A DNA stretch of 57,545 nucleotides from Christensenella sp. UBA4379 (GTDB lineage Bacteria; Bacillota; Clostridia; Christensenellales; Aristaeellaceae), in assembly GCA_002391225.1 (NCBI GenBank), contig DGRV01000004.1:221-57765 (forward strand). Reading direction: 5' to 3'. The notes under the pieces were generated by a model. The model saw only the letters and a list, made by a program, of their open reading frames with translations, ran no database searches and was not told where the DNA came from. Position numbers and translations under genes: made by a program. Each line of letters opens with the position of its first letter. Position 1 is the stretch's first letter. Positions 55,793-57,545 of the stretch are shown piece by piece.

Positions 55793-56935
55793 ATGCTGAA
55801 AAAACTGGAAAACGCCCATATCTGGAAGGACGGGGCGTTTGCTGACGAACCGCTGTACATGGAAAACGGGCGGATTGTTCCGCCGCCTGCCGAAAACGCT
55901 CCGGCTGAATCCGTCGATATGGGCGGGGCGTATCTGCTGCCCGGGCTGATCGACATCCACACCCACGGGTGCTTCGGGGTGGATGTGAACGCGGCGGACC
56001 GGGAGGGCTACGAGAAAATTTCCCGCTTTGCCGCCTCCCAGGGGACGGCGGGCTTTCTGTGCAGCATCCTGACCGACACGGTGGAGCAGACCGAGCGCTG
56101 CATCCGCATCGCCGTGGACGCCATCGAGCACCCCCTGCCCGGGGCGAGGCTGCTGGGCATCCACCTGGAGGGGCCGTTCCTGTCGCCCCAGTTCAAGGGG
56201 GCGATGCCGGAGCACCTGCTTCGCCAGGGGGACGCCGGGCTGTTCCGCCATTATCAGGAGCTGGCGCGGGGCCACGTCCTGTACATGACCGCCGCGCCGG
56301 AGGTCCCGGGCGTGCTGCCCATGATCCGGGAGATCGCGGGGGAGGTCATCATCGCCATCGGCCACAGCGCGGCCACCTATGACGAAGCCTGCGCCGCCAT
56401 CGAGGCCGGGGCCAAGGCAGCCACCCACACCTTCAACGCCATGCGCCCCTTCCACCACCACGAGCCGGGTATCATCGGCGCGGTGCTGGAGTCGGACATT
56501 TACTGCGAGGCTATCACCGACGGCCTGCACCTGAACCCCGCCACCCTGCGCCTGCTGCTCAAGGTCAAGGGCTGGGACCGGGTCGCCGCCATCACCGACA
56601 GCATCATGGCGGCCGGCCTGCCGGACGGCCAGTACAAGCTGGGCGTCAACGACGTGACGGTTAAAAACGGCGACGCCCGCCTGACCCACGGCGACGCCCG
56701 TGCGGGCAGCACCCTGACCCAGGCCCGCTCCGTCAAAAACCTCCTGGCCTTCACCGGAAAGCCGCTGGAAAAAATCACCGGCCTGCTGACGAAGAACCCA
56801 GCGGCCCTCCTGGGCCTTTCCGGCCAGGGTAGCCTTACCCCCGGCAGCTTCGCCGACATCACCGCCGTCACCCGGGAGGGCGACATCCTTTCCACCATCG
56901 TCCGGGGGGAGACGGTGTATACCAGAAAAGACTAA
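55793..56935 (+). CDS. nagA: N-acetylglucosamine-6-phosphate deacetylase
   Basis: A 380-aa amidohydrolase that removes acetate from GlcNAc-6-phosphate, feeding aminosugars into glycolysis. Family landmarks are PGLIDIHTHGCFGVD (metal His pair), GIHLEGPFLSPQFKGAMP (metal Glu), AIGHSAATYDEA (His), THTFNAMRPFHHHEPG (His and substrate loop) and ITDSIMAAGLPDG (catalytic Asp). No nagB or PTS gene is adjacent. The ribosome binding site is AGGGGAGG. A terminator follows. Confidence 0.95.
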   Translation: MLKKLENAHIWKDGAFADEPLYMENGRIVPPPAENAPAESVDMGGAYLLPGLIDIHTHGCFGVDVNAADREGYEKISRFAASQGTAGFLCSILTDTVEQTERCIRIAVDAIEHPLPGARLLGIHLEGPFLSPQFKGAMPEHLLRQGDAGLFRHYQELARGHVLYMTAAPEVPGVLPMIREIAGEVIIAIGHSAATYDEACAAIEAGAKAATHTFNAMRPFHHHEPGIIGAVLESDIYCEAITDGLHLNPATLRLLLKVKGWDRVAAITDSIMAAGLPDGQYKLGVNDVTVKNGDARLTHGDARAGSTLTQARSVKNLLAFTGKPLEKITGLLTKNPAALLGLSGQGSLTPGSFADITAVTREGDILSTIVRGETVYTRKD

Positions 56936-56963
56936 CAAAAAATATGCTGTTTCATAAAAACGT

Positions 56964-56995
56964 CCGACCCCGGCAGATGTCTGCCGGGGTCGGAT
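56964..56995 (+). terminator. terminator after nagA
   Basis: CCGACCCCGGCAG (56964-56976) pairs perfectly with CTGCCGGGGTCGG (56981-56993). The T-run is weak. Confidence 0.75.
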
Positions 56996-57004
56996 GCTTG
57001 TAAT

Positions 57005-57545
57005 CTGAAAACCCCACGCTAGGCGTGGGGTTCGAGAAACCTTAAAGGTATGCCTATGAAAGAAGAACTCCTTTTGCTAGAATAGACTTGCGGTCTGCCA
57101 ACTGCAAGAAAGCAAAAGGAGGACATCATTAGCATGGCTAACGACTTACAAAGTTTAGCACACACAAGATGGAATTGCAAATATCATATTGTGTTTGCCC
57201 CGAAATATCGACGGCAGGTGTTTTACGGAGAAAAGAAACGTGAGATAGGGAAAATACTACGACAATTATGTGAATGGAAGGGAGTAGAAATCCACGAAGC
57301 AGAATTGTGTCCGGACCATATCCACATGCTAATAAGTATCCCACCGAAGATATCAGTATCAAGTTTTATGGGAATCCTGAAGGGAAAGAGTAGTGTACTG
57401 ATCTATGAGAAATTTGGAGATATGAAGTACAAATACAGGAACCGAGAATTCTGGTGCCGAGGATATTATGTCGATACTGTGGGGAAGAACACGAAAGCAA
57501 TTGCCGAATACATCAAGCATCAGTTGGAAGAAGACAAACTAGGAG
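57005..57545 (+). mobile_element. IS200/IS605-family element, left part (cut by window end)
   Basis: The left-end hairpin CCCCACGC-TAG-GCGTGGGG (57012-57030) and the tnpA gene define it. CTCCTTTTGCT (57068-57078) is perfectly complementary to AGCAAAAGGAG (57111-57121), which contains the tnpA ribosome binding site; such sequestering leaders are known in IS200. The right end lies outside the window. Confidence 0.85.
57134..57545 (+). CDS. tnpA: IS200/IS605-type transposase TnpA (3' end outside window)
   Basis: A Y1 HUH transposase that moves single-stranded DNA. The HUH motif is in CPDHIHMLISIP and the nucleophile Tyr in KAIAEYIKHQ, with LAHTRWNCKYHIVFAPKYRR as the typical start. At least 137 residues are present, close to full length (about 140-155). 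ATG 57134 follows AGGAGG, which the leader hairpin can hide. No tnpB is visible before the window ends. Confidence 0.93.
   Translation, partial: MANDLQSLAHTRWNCKYHIVFAPKYRRQVFYGEKKREIGKILRQLCEWKGVEIHEAELCPDHIHMLISIPPKISVSSFMGILKGKSSVLIYEKFGDMKYKYRNREFWCRGYYVDTVGKNTKAIAEYIKHQLEEDKLG

Noticed and set aside
1..57545. CRISPR arrays, rRNA or tRNA genes
   Set aside because: No regularly spaced repeats and no recognisable rRNA or tRNA sequence were seen by eye; a tRNA scan could not be run.

Overview
The window reads as the chromosome of a GC-rich Bacillota (Clostridia-type) anaerobe, probably an uncultured gut or rumen lineage. The basis is strong AGGAGG-type ribosome binding sites with frequent GTG and TTG starts, an RqcH homologue, a YlmH-type S4 protein, LplB/YtcP-type sugar permeases, phosphate acetyltransferase, a Tat-exported fumarate-reductase-like flavoprotein, and an FHA/FtsW/PBP operon. 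The lineage is inference; no rRNA is present.

Region 1 (79-10460) is an integrative island inserted in the 3' end of gap (glyceraldehyde-3-phosphate dehydrogenase). A 65-bp direct repeat (79-143 and 10396-10460, one mismatch) flanks it. The left copy keeps gap intact, and the native gap terminator now lies beyond the right copy. The island carries a tyrosine integrase, a tandem array of small genes each behind a near-identical promoter and structured leader (three are paralogues), an unknown 246-aa protein, a decayed defence pair (Pycsar-effector-like membrane protein and a 5'-truncated methylase), an ArdC antirestriction operon facing an XRE repressor across a 16-bp inverted-repeat operator, and a WYL regulator. 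Its most striking part is a minus-strand cluster (7949-8885) of two duplicated gene pairs, each a ribbon-helix-helix protein plus a small partner. All four frames contain in-frame TAG codons, no other nonsense codon or frameshift, and paralogue-conserved protein sequence on both sides of the TAGs.

Region 2 (10542-16609) is a second accessory block: a lone MNT-type nucleotidyltransferase, then an AT-rich type III restriction-modification operon (mod, res) with two extra genes, one a membrane/coiled-coil protein.

Region 3 (16616-57000) is host-like sequence. It holds a double-glycine-leader SH3 peptide, an aquaporin, a tandem cyclic-nucleotide-binding protein near a PAS/class III cyclase, a secreted S41 peptidase, a sugar ABC transporter, a PIN/Phd toxin-antitoxin pair, pta, the FHA-FtsW-PBP operon, a secreted esterase, rqcH, a MerR regulator, a Tat flavoprotein, an amino-acid ABC transporter whose binding-protein gene has a Cys-rich leader peptide and terminator, an HTH/Ser-Thr kinase pair, a TetM-like GTPase fused to a YacP/Rae1-type NYN domain, ylmH, an MntR-like regulator, a heterodimeric ABC exporter behind a leader peptide and terminator, and nagA. 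Several intergenic repeat families occur, including a 70-bp two-hairpin module whose stems covary. The window ends inside an IS200/IS605-type element.
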